NCBI GenBank assembly: GCA_964530165.1
Contig: CAZGYE010000026.1
Span: 1 to 33,009 of the forward strand
Direction: 5' to 3'
Source: CAZGYE01 sp964530165
GTDB lineage: Bacteria > Planctomycetota > Planctomycetia > Planctomycetales > Planctomycetaceae
Length of the DNA: 33,009 nucleotides
Shown: positions 8,090 through 16,045 of the stretch, piece by piece
Position numbering within the stretch: the stretch's first letter is position 1
Layout of the letters: every line of letters begins with the position of its first letter
Program-made: the position numbers and the translations under genes
Notes under the pieces: model-generated
The model's input: only the letters and a program-made list of their open reading frames with translations
Databases searched by the model: none
What the model was told of the DNA's origin: nothing

Positions 8090-8991
8090 AGTTCGGCTCT
8101 TCCCGGAAGTTCCACCTCAAACACACTACCGGGCTGTCCTTCGCGTTCCTGCACGTTGACGCGCCCTTTCAGAAGATGGACCAGGGTGCGGACGATGTAC
8201 AGACCTAAGCCGGTTCCTTTCTGCTTGCGCTGGAGCTCGTCGCCGCCACGGACAAACATCCAGAAAATTTGTTTCCGCATCTCGACAGGGACGCCACCGC
8301 CGTTGTCCGCGATGCGGGTCACTACTCGGCCGCGAGGTGCGACGCGAACCTGCACAGTGACACACGGGCTGTCGCCGGAATACTTGATGGCGTTGTCCAG
8401 CAGGTTGCCGAAAATCATCTCCAGCACCATACGGCGAGCATGAACCACCGCGGGGTTGACGTCGAACGTGAAGACCTCGGCATCGACGCGTTCATGGTGC
8501 GCACAGGCGGCCTCGGCGCAGCGCCTCAGCAACGGCTCCAGTGAGACGTCTTCCGGCTCGGCCTCGTGACCGATGGCATCCAGCCGGGCGACTTCCAGCA
8601 GTTGGCTGATCAGCCCGTCCAGACGCGTCAGCTCGGTTTCCATCACGCTGTAGAACTCGCCGCGCTGCCCGTCGGCCAGTTCACGCATCTGCAACGTTTC
8701 GAGATACAGCCGCAGCGACGCGATCGGCGTCTTCAACTCGTGGGTGACGCTGTCGACGAAATTCGCTTGCCGCCGGTTCAGGCGGATTTCCTTGATGGTC
8801 AGCAACATGTACAACGACAGGCCGACCAGAATCATCGCGAACACAACGGTGCCGATCGTCAGCGCACTCCACGAACGGAGCTGCGCCAGCAGAAGGATCC
8901 AGCAGACCATCAGCGTGATGTTGAGCGACATGAGTAAGGCACTCAACGTGATCGGCCAATGCCACCTCCTTTTGCGGAACAGCGCAGGCAT
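8086..8991 (-). CDS. Membrane sensor histidine kinase
   Basis: This 301-residue kinase has two transmembrane helices near the N-terminus (about 13-35 and 43-65) with almost no external loop, so there is no obvious periplasmic sensor domain. The DHp domain holds the phospho-accepting His84 in SVTHELKTP. The catalytic domain shows the N box GNLLDNAIKYS, the G1 box ADNGGGVP and the G2 box KGTGLGLY. No PAS, HAMP or GAF domain is evident. It probably senses membrane state or a partner protein. It starts seven bases after the isomerase-like gene and overlaps the response regulator gene by four bases, placing the signalling pair at the end of a metabolic operon. Confidence 0.94.
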   Translation of the reverse strand: MPALFRKRRWHWPITLSALLMSLNITLMVCWILLLAQLRSWSALTIGTVVFAMILVGLSLYMLLTIKEIRLNRRQANFVDSVTHELKTPIASLRLYLETLQMRELADGQRGEFYSVMETELTRLDGLISQLLEVARLDAIGHEAEPEDVSLEPLLRRCAEAACAHHERVDAEVFTFDVNPAVVHARRMVLEMIFGNLLDNAIKYSGDSPCVTVQVRVAPRGRVVTRIADNGGGVPVEMRKQIFWMFVRGGDELQRKQKGTGLGLYIVRTLVHLLKGRVNVQEREGQPGSVFEVELPGRAEL

Positions 8992-8998
8992 CTTTCGT

Positions 8999-9934
8999 TC
9001 AGACCTTCTTCAGACACGCTGCCAGATACTCGCGAGATTTGTTGATCGCCTCGGTGACCTTTGCGGTCGGTTCGAGAATCGGGATGCCGCGCGGGACCGG
9101 GTGCATGAAGACTTCGGTCCAGCCGCGGTAGTCGATCTTCTTCATGGCGGCCAGCACCGGCGTGAAATCGAGTGGACCGTAGCCGGGCATTTGCATCATT
9201 TCCTGCTCTTTGGGCAGTTTCTTCATGCAGCCCATTCCGTGCTGCCAAGCATAAAAATGCACCATGTTGGGACCCAGGTCCGTGATGAGCCGGGCAATCA
9301 CTCGTTCCTCCTGCGGCAAATGATACGGCGCCAGCGCAATGCCGAGCTTCGGCGAATCTGCAAACTCGCCGAAGTAGCGGATCGAATCGGGCGTGTTGAT
9401 CAGCGAACCGCTGTGATTCTCGATGCCGATCGTGACGTCCTGCTCCTCGGCCACGGTGACGTGCGTCTTCATGGAAGCGACAAACGACTTGACCTTCTCC
9501 TTGACCGTCTTGCCGGCGGCTGCGTGGGCGCCGCAGACGATCAGCCGTCCGCCGAACTTCTTGACGAACGAAATTTCATCCTGCAGCCGATACGGTCCGA
9601 GGTCATACCGAGTGCTGATGCCGAGCTTGACGCCGTGTCGCCGGAGCAGTTCTTGGAACGCGCCGTGTCCCATCTTCTCAATCTGCTCGCGCTGGTCGGC
9701 GTGGCGCCGTGGCCAGATGTCGATATATTCGCTGCCCGACCTTTTCACCTCCGGAAGAATCTCGCCGAGCGCCGTAGTGCCGAACAGGCTCGATGCAAGG
9801 ATGTATTGGAGCTGAAACGATTTTCCGGTCGATTCCGCGCCGAGCGCATCCAGCGCACATGCTGCCGCACCGGAAGTCAGCACGCCGCTACATGTGCGGA
9901 AAAACTGGCGACGGCTTTGTCGGGATTGATTCAT
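8999..9934 (-). CDS. Tat-exported sugar phosphate isomerase/epimerase-like TIM barrel protein
   Basis: This 311-residue protein begins with a twin-arginine signal (SRRQFFRTCSG, then an Ala-rich hydrophobic stretch). It continues as an AP-endonuclease-2-like TIM barrel of the xylose isomerase/hydroxypyruvate isomerase group. Motifs include IGIENHSGS, MVHFYAWQHGMG and a C-terminal GWTEVFMHP. The start at 9934 is supported by an ATGA overlap with the oxidoreductase gene before it, although the frame stays open much further upstream. In planctomycetes such barrels are often paired with Gfo/Idh/MocA enzymes, as here. The natural substrate is unknown. Confidence 0.85.
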   Translation of the reverse strand: MNQSRQSRRQFFRTCSGVLTSGAAACALDALGAESTGKSFQLQYILASSLFGTTALGEILPEVKRSGSEYIDIWPRRHADQREQIEKMGHGAFQELLRRHGVKLGISTRYDLGPYRLQDEISFVKKFGGRLIVCGAHAAAGKTVKEKVKSFVASMKTHVTVAEEQDVTIGIENHSGSLINTPDSIRYFGEFADSPKLGIALAPYHLPQEERVIARLITDLGPNMVHFYAWQHGMGCMKKLPKEQEMMQMPGYGPLDFTPVLAAMKKIDYRGWTEVFMHPVPRGIPILEPTAKVTEAINKSREYLAACLKKV

Positions 9935-11250
9935 ATCTCGTAGCCCTTTCGCTGTTCGCGGCGCAACTGGCCGTTTGCTTCGTCGTCGCCGATGAATTCC
10001 TCTTTGTGCGGGTCCCAGGCAAGCTTGCGACCCAGTCGCATCGAGATGTTCCCCAGGTGGCAGACGCTGACGCTGCGATGCTGCGTAGGGACATCGGAAA
10101 TCGGAGACTTGCGGGTCAGAATGCAATCGTAGAAGTTGCCCATGTGGTTGATGATCGAATCGAGCTTGCCCACCCGTTCGGGGCGGGCGAGATTGTCGTG
10201 GGCGTAGAGTTTGAACTCTTCGCGCGGCAGAGGATTGTCTTTGAGCTCGTCGACCGGTTTGCCGGCCACCGTGCCGCGGTTGACGAAAATGCGTCCGCCG
10301 TCGCCTTCGAACATCACACCGTTGCGACCGTGGTCCTTCACCTCCATCACCAAGCCGTTGGCGTAGACGTAGCGGACCTCGAAGTCGATGGCGACGTTGT
10401 AGCCGTTCGGGATGTGCGGAAAGCTGGCCCGGCCGTCGATTTCGACCGGACCGGTGTGCTGCGTGCCCATGCCCCACTGGGCGATGTCGAGGTGGTGGGC
10501 GCCCCAGTCGGTCATCTGCCCGCCGGAGTATTCGTACCACCAGCGGAACGTGTAATGGCACCGTTCTTTGATGTAGGGCACGTCGGGCGTTTGGCCCTGC
10601 CACATGTCCCAGTTGAGGTTTGCCGGCGGCTTTTCGGGGTGAAACGGCCCCCCTTGTTTGTTCTTTCCCAACACAACGGTGACTTTGCGAAGCTTGCCGA
10701 TCCGCCCCGCCTGCACCATCTCGCACGCCAGGCGGAAACGGTGATCGCTCCGCTGCCAGGTGCCGACCTGCACCACCCGGCCGGTCTCTTTCACCACGCG
10801 TGCGAGCTGCTTGCCTTCGTCGATTGTCAGCGTCAGCGGCTTCTCGCAGTAAATGTCTTTACCGGCCCGGCAGGCGGCGATGACTATGGCCGTGTGCCAA
10901 TGATCGGGCGTGCCGATGGTGACCACGTCGATATCGTCGCGCTGGAGCATCTTGCGATAATCTTCGTACAGCTTGGCTTTGCCGCCGAAATCTTCCCGGG
11001 CCTTTTCGGCGATCTGCCGGTCGACGTCGCAGATGGCGACCACGTCGCCGTACTCCAGCGCCTTCTTCGCGACGACCGTTCCCTGATAGCGCATGCCGAC
11101 GGCGCCGATTCGCAACCGCTCATTCTTCGATCGCGGTTTGGCCCGCGCCTCGGCATCAGCGGTGAATGTATAGGGGGTCATGGCCCCCATGACTAGACTC
11201 GCAGCCGACGTTTTCAGAAAACCTCGGCGAGATTGTTTTGCTGGACTCAT
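9931..11250 (-). CDS. Tat-exported Gfo/Idh/MocA family oxidoreductase
   Basis: This 439-residue dinucleotide-dependent sugar oxidoreductase has a Tat signal KQSRRGFLKTSAAS and a Rossmann segment RIGAVGMRYQGT (the last Gly of the usual GxGxxG loop is altered). The YCEKPLTL motif and a conserved GGQMTDWGAHHLDIAQW segment, typical of the large planctomycete clade of this family, are present. ATG 11250 has GAGG about seven bases upstream and begins right at the signal. Sixteen extra in-frame codons upstream look unneeded. It overlaps the TIM-barrel gene by four bases and follows the GspE-like gene after 63 bases that include a short GGTGG/CCACC hairpin. Confidence 0.9.
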   Translation of the reverse strand: MSPAKQSRRGFLKTSAASLVMGAMTPYTFTADAEARAKPRSKNERLRIGAVGMRYQGTVVAKKALEYGDVVAICDVDRQIAEKAREDFGGKAKLYEDYRKMLQRDDIDVVTIGTPDHWHTAIVIAACRAGKDIYCEKPLTLTIDEGKQLARVVKETGRVVQVGTWQRSDHRFRLACEMVQAGRIGKLRKVTVVLGKNKQGGPFHPEKPPANLNWDMWQGQTPDVPYIKERCHYTFRWWYEYSGGQMTDWGAHHLDIAQWGMGTQHTGPVEIDGRASFPHIPNGYNVAIDFEVRYVYANGLVMEVKDHGRNGVMFEGDGGRIFVNRGTVAGKPVDELKDNPLPREEFKLYAHDNLARPERVGKLDSIINHMGNFYDCILTRKSPISDVPTQHRSVSVCHLGNISMRLGRKLAWDPHKEEFIGDDEANGQLRREQRKGYEI

Positions 11251-11313
11251 TGGAACCTCATTGCCGTCGACGGAAAGCCGTTCGGTGGGCGAAGCCACCC
11301 TACGTTCAGCTTA

Positions 11314-12636
11314 TCATGTCTTAAAGGCGCGTTGTAGTTCTTCCAGCGAGGTCTTGCCCTCGGTCACCAGCCGCAACCCGTCCTTTTGGAGCGTGAGCAG
11401 CTTCTCTTTGCGTGCCAGGGCTCTGATCTCGGCCGGTTTCTTAGGCCCGCTGGCAACCAATTGCCGCATCGCATCGGTCATTTCGAGCACTTCGATCAGC
11501 GCGATTCGGCCGAAGTAGCCAATCCCGCCGCATTTCTGACATGGTTCGACCTCTTCGGGCGGCTGATCGGGCGTGGGAGGTTTGGGTTTCGGGGGACGAT
11601 AGAGCGTTTTGGTTTCCGGCGGAAGCCCGACCTTGGCGATGAGTTTCGGGTTGGGTCGATACGCTTCCTTGCAGCGGTCGCACAGTGGCCGGATTAGTTT
11701 TTGGCTGATGATTGCCCGCAACCCTTCGGCGACTCTCTTCGGATCCCCCAACCACGCGATGAGCTGCAAGACCCCCTGGGCGGCATCTTTTGCCGTAAAC
11801 TCTGAGAGGAATGTCACCTTGTCCTGCTCCGAGAAAATGACCTTGACGGTTTCCGCGTCCCGAAGGGGATCGAGAAAGATGACGTCCGCTTCCGAGCGGA
11901 TAATGCGCTGAACGGTGGCGCTCAGATCGTCGTCGGGTTTCACCTCGAATTCCGTCACGCCGAATACGTCGCGGTCACCGGTGTCGGCAATACTGAATAT
12001 CGAATAGATGTACGCATCAATGGTGCGCAAAACCACGTAGGTCGTCGTCGTGGTGCCGGAATAAGGCGGGCCACAAACCAGAAGCACTCCTTGCCTTTGG
12101 GAACCGATCTCGCGGATCTTCGCTTTGAGCTCCTCAGTAAACCCCAGATCCTCGGCTCTCTCCAACTTCTCGTTCGGGTTCCTGACGCGAACGACCAGAC
12201 GTTCCGCGCCGGTTTTGACGGGCGTGCTTTTCACCTGCAACTCGAAGGATGTTTCCTGATACTCAGCCTTGATTCCGCCCGATTGCGGTTTTTTTCGTTG
12301 CTTGACGTCCAGCCCGGCCAACAACTTGAGCATCTGAGTCACCGCCAACGCCTGTTGTTTGGACAGCCGTCCGCCTGGATACGGCACCCCGTCGACCACC
12401 ATGATGACAGCCGCGGCTTGTCCTTTCGGCTCGATCCGAATCATGTGCGCCCGCCGAGCCAAGGCGTCAGTGACCAGTGCCTTGGCAGAGACGAGACCCG
12501 CTTCGACCAATCGGGCATTCGCACCGAGATTCACTTCCGCCCCGCTCAGCGCCCCCTGAAACAAGACCTGTTCAAGTTCCTTTTCCTGTTCTTCCTCGTC
12601 GGGCTTGGCCTTTTTCTTGCGGCGTCTGAAAATCAA
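11314..12636 (-). CDS. GspE/PilB-like protein, probable pseudo-ATPase
   Basis: This 440-residue protein has the overall plan of type II secretion/type IV pilus ATPases. It has a charged N-terminus, an N2-like domain (about 45-150), a RecA-like domain (about 160-310) and a four-cysteine zinc element (Cys319, Cys322, Cys366, Cys369) interrupted by a Pro/Lys-rich insert. Key residues are lost. The Walker A region reads GPPYSGTTTT (189-198) with Thr195 where the essential lysine belongs. The Walker B region reads FLDPLRD instead of the usual VGEIRD. The His box has no histidine. I infer a structural or regulatory paralogue. The start is TTG 12636, backed by AGAGGAG seven bases upstream. dapA precedes it by 100 bases. 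Confidence 0.82.
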   Translation of the reverse strand: MIFRRRKKKAKPDEEEQEKELEQVLFQGALSGAEVNLGANARLVEAGLVSAKALVTDALARRAHMIRIEPKGQAAAVIMVVDGVPYPGGRLSKQQALAVTQMLKLLAGLDVKQRKKPQSGGIKAEYQETSFELQVKSTPVKTGAERLVVRVRNPNEKLERAEDLGFTEELKAKIREIGSQRQGVLLVCGPPYSGTTTTTYVVLRTIDAYIYSIFSIADTGDRDVFGVTEFEVKPDDDLSATVQRIIRSEADVIFLDPLRDAETVKVIFSEQDKVTFLSEFTAKDAAQGVLQLIAWLGDPKRVAEGLRAIISQKLIRPLCDRCKEAYRPNPKLIAKVGLPPETKTLYRPPKPKPPTPDQPPEEVEPCQKCGGIGYFGRIALIEVLEMTDAMRQLVASGPKKPAEIRALARKEKLLTLQKDGLRLVTEGKTSLEELQRAFKT

Positions 12637-12736
12637 CAGCGGACTCCTCTTCTACTTCTGTATGTTCCTTGATCTTGTCACGTCCGTAGCCCGCCGAAAA
12701 GCAAAAGTTGTTCCCGTCCCCGTGTGACCAAGCCGC

Positions 12737-13624
12737 TCACAGTAGCCCGTAGTTCCCCAGCGTCTCTGACAAGCTTGTCCTCCCGGACTCATTCAACGGG
12801 GTCATTGGCAGGCGGAGCTCACCGGTGCCTCGATGGAGGATTTGCATCGCCCCCTTGATCGGAATCGGGTTTGTCGCCAGGCCGAGCAGGTCGCGACACA
12901 GCGGAAACAGCTTGCGATGCCAGCGCCGGGCTTCTGTGATGTCCCCCGCAGCGAACGCGCCGAGCATGGCTTTGACGTCTTGCGGAATGATGTTCCCGAC
13001 GACCGAGACGACCCCGCTGCCCCCCAGCGCCAGCAACGGCAACGTCAAGCTGTCGTCGCCCGACAGAACAGTCAGGTGCGAGAGTGCAAGAATCTGCGAC
13101 GCCTGATCCATCGAGCCGGTCGATTCTTTCACGGCCACAATGTTCGGTATCTCTCCCAGCCGGGCCAGCGTTTCCGGCTCGATGTTCTTCGCGGTACGGC
13201 CGGGAATGTTGTACAACACCAGCGGCAACTCGACCGCCTCAGCGACCGCCTTGTAGTGCTGGAAGAAACCCTCTTGCGTCGGCTTGTTGTAGTACGGAGC
13301 CACCAGCAACGCGCCGTCGGCGCCGACCTTTTGAGCGTACTTGGTCAGCCGGATCGCTTCGCTCGTACTGTTCGAGCCGGCACCCGCCATGACCTTGACC
13401 CGCCCGGCCGCTTGCTCGCACACAATGGCGATGACCCTCTCGTGCTCGTCATGTGAAAGTGTGGGACTCTCGCCGGTTGTTCCACACGGGCTGATGCAGT
13501 CGGTTCCCGATGCGACGTGAAAATCGACCAGATCACGCAGTCCATCCTCGTCGACGGCCCCGTCTCGAAACGGTGTCACCAACGCCACCGTCAAACCTGC
13601 AAACTGCTCACCTTTGCCGGCCAT
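12737..13624 (-). CDS. dapA: 4-hydroxy-tetrahydrodipicolinate synthase
   Basis: This 295-residue class I aldolase condenses pyruvate with aspartate semialdehyde in lysine/diaminopimelate synthesis. It has the TIM-barrel signatures SPCGTTGE (Thr49-Thr50), the tyrosine in LYNIPGR (Tyr138) and the Schiff-base lysine in VAVKEST (Lys166). Length is normal. AGGAGAG upstream of ATG 13624 is a good ribosome site. Members of the wider DapA family act on other 2-oxo acids, but all classical DapA residues are here. It is transcribed toward the GspE-like gene. The space before it carries repeat elements. Confidence 0.93.
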   Translation of the reverse strand: MAGKGEQFAGLTVALVTPFRDGAVDEDGLRDLVDFHVASGTDCISPCGTTGESPTLSHDEHERVIAIVCEQAAGRVKVMAGAGSNSTSEAIRLTKYAQKVGADGALLVAPYYNKPTQEGFFQHYKAVAEAVELPLVLYNIPGRTAKNIEPETLARLGEIPNIVAVKESTGSMDQASQILALSHLTVLSGDDSLTLPLLALGGSGVVSVVGNIIPQDVKAMLGAFAAGDITEARRWHRKLFPLCRDLLGLATNPIPIKGAMQILHRGTGELRLPMTPLNESGRTSLSETLGNYGLL

Positions 13625-13646
13625 GATGTCACTCTCCTGCTAGTTT

Positions 13647-13778
13647 GCCGAATCGAGTGATAAGGAAGCACTCAGCAATTAGCTTTCAGCAATCAGCAGA
13701 GCAAGAGCTGAGAGCTGACTGCTGACAGCTATTCTTCAACTCTTGACATTCCTGCTTTCCTGCTTTCTTTATAATCCC
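13647..13778. repeat. Composite intergenic repeat, copy 1 (with internal palindrome)
   Basis: The block begins with GCCGAATCGAGTGA (13647-13660) and ends with a 34-base segment (13745-13778). Both recur in the same order and orientation at 14814 and 14864-14897, on the other side of the next gene. The end segment matches at 31 of 34 positions. Between them lies an imperfect palindrome, 13681-13697 against 13714-13730 (15 of 17 pairs). A TATAAT hexamer is part of the end segment. The block fills the space between dapA and the dehydrogenase gene. Confidence 0.7.
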
Positions 13779-13861
13779 TTTGAATTCTTAGTTGCGTTCA
13801 TCCACTTCCCACTTTCAGTTCGTTGCCCATGACTCCGTTTGACCTGCCGCCGACGTCGAGA

Positions 13862-14779
13862 CTATCGGTTCTTCCAGTCGATCTTCGACAGCGCCGACAG
13901 CGCCAACTGCAGCGCGTGCGTCCCATCGCGGCCGTGTCCCTGTGCCTGGACCGCCAGGTACAACTGATGCGACAAGGCAAGACCCGGCAGCGAAAGCCCC
14001 ATCTTCTTACTCTCGTCCAGCGCGATGCCCATGTCCTTGATGAAGTGCTCGACGAAGAACCCGGGATCGAAATTGTTCGCCATGATCCGCGGCCCGAGAT
14101 TCAACAGCGACCAACTGCCAGCCGCGCCGCTGCCGACCGACTCCAACACCGTCGGCAAGTCGAGCCCCGCCTGGTGTCCGTACAGCAGCGCCTCGCAGAC
14201 GCCGATCATGTTTGTCGCGATCAGAATCTGGTTGACCATTTTGGTGTGCTGGCCGGCCCCGGCCGGCCCTTGGTGAACGACTGTTTTACCCATGGCGTTC
14301 CAGCAGGGCCCGAGCGCCTCGACGACTTCCTTCTCGCCGCCGATCATAATCGACAACGTTCCGTTCTTGGCCCCGACGTCGCCGCCGGAGACTGGGGCAT
14401 CCACGCTCGCGACACCCTTTGCTTTGGCCGCTTCGGCGATCTCAATCGCCAGCGACGGATCGCTGGTCGTCATGTCGACGAGAATGTTGCCCGGCTTCGA
14501 CCCGGCCAATGCCCCTGCTTCGCCCAGCATCACCTCGCGGACGTCGCTAGGAAAACCGACGATCGTGAAGATCACGTCTGACGCTTCCGCAACGGCTTTC
14601 GGTGAATCCGCCCATGCGGCTCCCTTGCCGAGCAAGGCTTCGGCCTTCGATTTCGTCCGGCTGAAAATGGTGGCCGAGAAGCCGGCATCGATCAAATGTC
14701 CCGCCATGCTCGAACCCATCACGCCGGTGCCGATCCAGCCAATTCTCGTCGTTCCTGCTTCAATCCTCGGTGCTGCCAT
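13862..14779 (-). CDS. NAD(P)-dependent beta-hydroxyacid dehydrogenase (HIBADH/GarR family)
   Basis: This 305-residue dehydrogenase belongs to the group of 3-hydroxyisobutyrate and tartronate semialdehyde reductases. The N-terminal Rossmann fold carries IGWIGTGVMGSSMAGHL. The substrate-binding segment DAPVSGG is followed by the catalytic lysine in GAGQHTKMVNQ (Lys180). The C-terminal helical domain is complete. I start at ATG 14779. A TTG three codons earlier lies only one or two bases from the GAGGGA ribosome site, which suits the ATG better. The exact substrate cannot be told. The gene is flanked on both sides by matching repeat segments. Confidence 0.88.
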   Translation of the reverse strand: MAAPRIEAGTTRIGWIGTGVMGSSMAGHLIDAGFSATIFSRTKSKAEALLGKGAAWADSPKAVAEASDVIFTIVGFPSDVREVMLGEAGALAGSKPGNILVDMTTSDPSLAIEIAEAAKAKGVASVDAPVSGGDVGAKNGTLSIMIGGEKEVVEALGPCWNAMGKTVVHQGPAGAGQHTKMVNQILIATNMIGVCEALLYGHQAGLDLPTVLESVGSGAAGSWSLLNLGPRIMANNFDPGFFVEHFIKDMGIALDESKKMGLSLPGLALSHQLYLAVQAQGHGRDGTHALQLALSALSKIDWKNR

Positions 14780-14813
14780 GGTGCTCAATTCCCTCTCTGA
14801 TTTCTGCGCAATC

Positions 14814-14897
14814 GCCGAATCGAGTGATCAGGAAATTAGGAAGACAAGAAAAAGACAATTCTCGACACTCCTGCTTTCCTGTTTTCCTTATAATCCC
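14814..14897. repeat. Composite intergenic repeat, copy 2
   Basis: This is the shorter partner of the block at 13647-13778, in the same orientation. It starts GCCGAATCGAGTGATCAGGAA (first 14 bases identical to the other copy) and ends with the 34-base segment finishing in TATAATCCC. The palindrome present in copy 1 is missing; an A-rich stretch takes its place. The TATAAT at 14889-14894 points toward the methyltransferase gene and might serve as a -10, though no good -35 accompanies it. Confidence 0.65.
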
Positions 14898-15005
14898 GCA
14901 GTATATCGCACGGCTTCGGTGAAGTCACTCCTGCCACAGGCGCACGGCTCAATACTCTCTCTCACTGTGCCCCTTTGTGGCTTTGCCCCTTTGCCCCTTT
15001 GCCCT

Positions 15006-15683
15006 ATGATCCGTTGGATGGGACTTCCGTTTTCCGACTACGTTGAGTTTTTTCGCCAATTTCGCACCCGGTTCAAGACGACCGGAGCGGTCGCGCCCAG
15101 CAGCCGGTTTCTGGCTCATGCGATGACCGGCCCCTTGAGCAAACGGAAGCAGCCGGTCCGCGTGCTGGAAGTCGGCCCCGGAACCGGCGCCGTCACTCGC
15201 CGGATCGTCCAGTTGTTGGAACCCGGTGATCGGCTCGACCTGGTGGAGCTTAATGAGCGTTTCGCGTCCATTCTGAACCGCCGCTTCCAGACCGATCCGC
15301 GGTACCGCCGGGTCGCTGCTTTGTCGGAAGTCCACGTTTGCCCGTTGCAGGAGTTTCAGTCCGACGGCACGTACGACTTCATCATTTCCGGGCTGCCTCT
15401 GAATAACTTCTCAGCCGGGATGGTCCAAGAAATCTTCGAAACCTTCTTTCGGCTGTTAGCTCCCGGCGGGGTGCTCTCGTACTTCGAGTACATGTACGTC
15501 CGCCCGATCCGCAAACTGGTGGCCCCAGCGGGCGAGAAATCGCGATTGGCCGCGTTGGACGAGATCATGAATTCTTTCCTGTCTCGACACCGGCTCTACA
15601 AGAGTTGGGTCTTCGTGAATCTCCCACCTGCATGGGTCCAGCATCTGCAAAAAGAAGCCGACCAAGGTGCGGCACATCTCTGA
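15006..15683 (+). CDS. Class I SAM-dependent methyltransferase (phospholipid N-methyltransferase-like)
   Basis: This 225-residue protein has a seven-strand methyltransferase core with motif I VLEVGPGTGAVT (residues 53-64) and an acidic LVELNERF second strand. The FIISGLPLNNF motif resembles the active-site region of PmtA-type phosphatidylethanolamine methyltransferases. The N-terminal AVAPSSRFLAHAM segment is also typical of that group and of RsmA-like enzymes. No clear Shine-Dalgarno precedes ATG 15006; ATG 15018 is an alternative. The frame stays open far upstream, opposite the dehydrogenase gene, but that part is antisense shadow. Just before the start is a run of TTTGCCCC repeats. The lipid substrate is inferred. 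Confidence 0.78.
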   Translation: MIRWMGLPFSDYVEFFRQFRTRFKTTGAVAPSSRFLAHAMTGPLSKRKQPVRVLEVGPGTGAVTRRIVQLLEPGDRLDLVELNERFASILNRRFQTDPRYRRVAALSEVHVCPLQEFQSDGTYDFIISGLPLNNFSAGMVQEIFETFFRLLAPGGVLSYFEYMYVRPIRKLVAPAGEKSRLAALDEIMNSFLSRHRLYKSWVFVNLPPAWVQHLQKEADQGAAHL

Positions 15684-16045
15684 AGTGCGCCGGCCACAAT
15701 GCGGGGGGAGCCCTGCGTCATCATTCCTTAACGCAGTGACCGGATTCGTGAACGGTTTCGTTTGACAGCCGGACCCCGACCAGCGGAATGCAAAATGTTC
15801 GCTGCAAAGTCTGTCGCTACAATCCGTTCGTGTTGAACAGGTTAACCAAATCGCACGCGCATTGACCGCGCCACTGGTCTGCCATTTGCTCTCTCACGTG
15901 TTGCCGAGTCTTTCCGCCTCGGCTTATTGGAACCGTAACAGGGTCACATGGGCCCATTTAGCCGCCCCGCTTGCGGGGCGCGCCGGGCAAGCCCGCCGGC
16001 TAAATGACCCTCGAAACTCAACAGACCATTCTGAAGAAACACCTC
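15684..16045. other. Gap of about 360 bases without a gene
   Basis: No convincing coding frame lies here on either strand. A weak hairpin GCCGAG (15903-15908)/CTCGGC (15918-15923) may mark the end of the methyltransferase message. A TACAAT hexamer (15818-15823) could be a -10 but has no good -35. The main structure is the branched palindrome at 15955-16006, described separately. Confidence 0.5.
15955..16006. repeat. Branched (cruciform-like) palindrome
   Basis: CATTTAGCCG (15955-15964) and CGGCTAAATG (15997-16006) form a perfect 10-base outer stem. Inside lie two further hairpins, GCCCCGC/GCGGGGC and CGGGC/GCCCG, so the folded element is a three-way junction. It ends exactly where the earliest possible ATG (16004) of the next gene begins, so that ATG would be part of the repeat arm. 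Confidence 0.75.

Noticed and set aside
9935..10726. N-terminal extension of the TIM-barrel protein
   Set aside because: It lies within the oxidoreductase gene in another frame. The Tat signal and the ATGA overlap fix the start at 9934.
13743..13775. Apparent consensus promoter TTGACA...TATAAT
   Set aside because: The spacer is 21 bases, too long for sigma-70, no plus-strand gene follows, and the segment is part of a repeat also present at 14864.
14292..15005. N-terminal extension of the methyltransferase frame
   Set aside because: The frame stays open, but this part lies opposite the dehydrogenase gene and across a repeat. The methyltransferase family begins near 15006.
14960..15005. TTTGCCCC short tandem repeats before the methyltransferase as a phase-variation tract
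   Set aside because: Only about three imperfect units, outside the reading frame, with no evidence of length variation.
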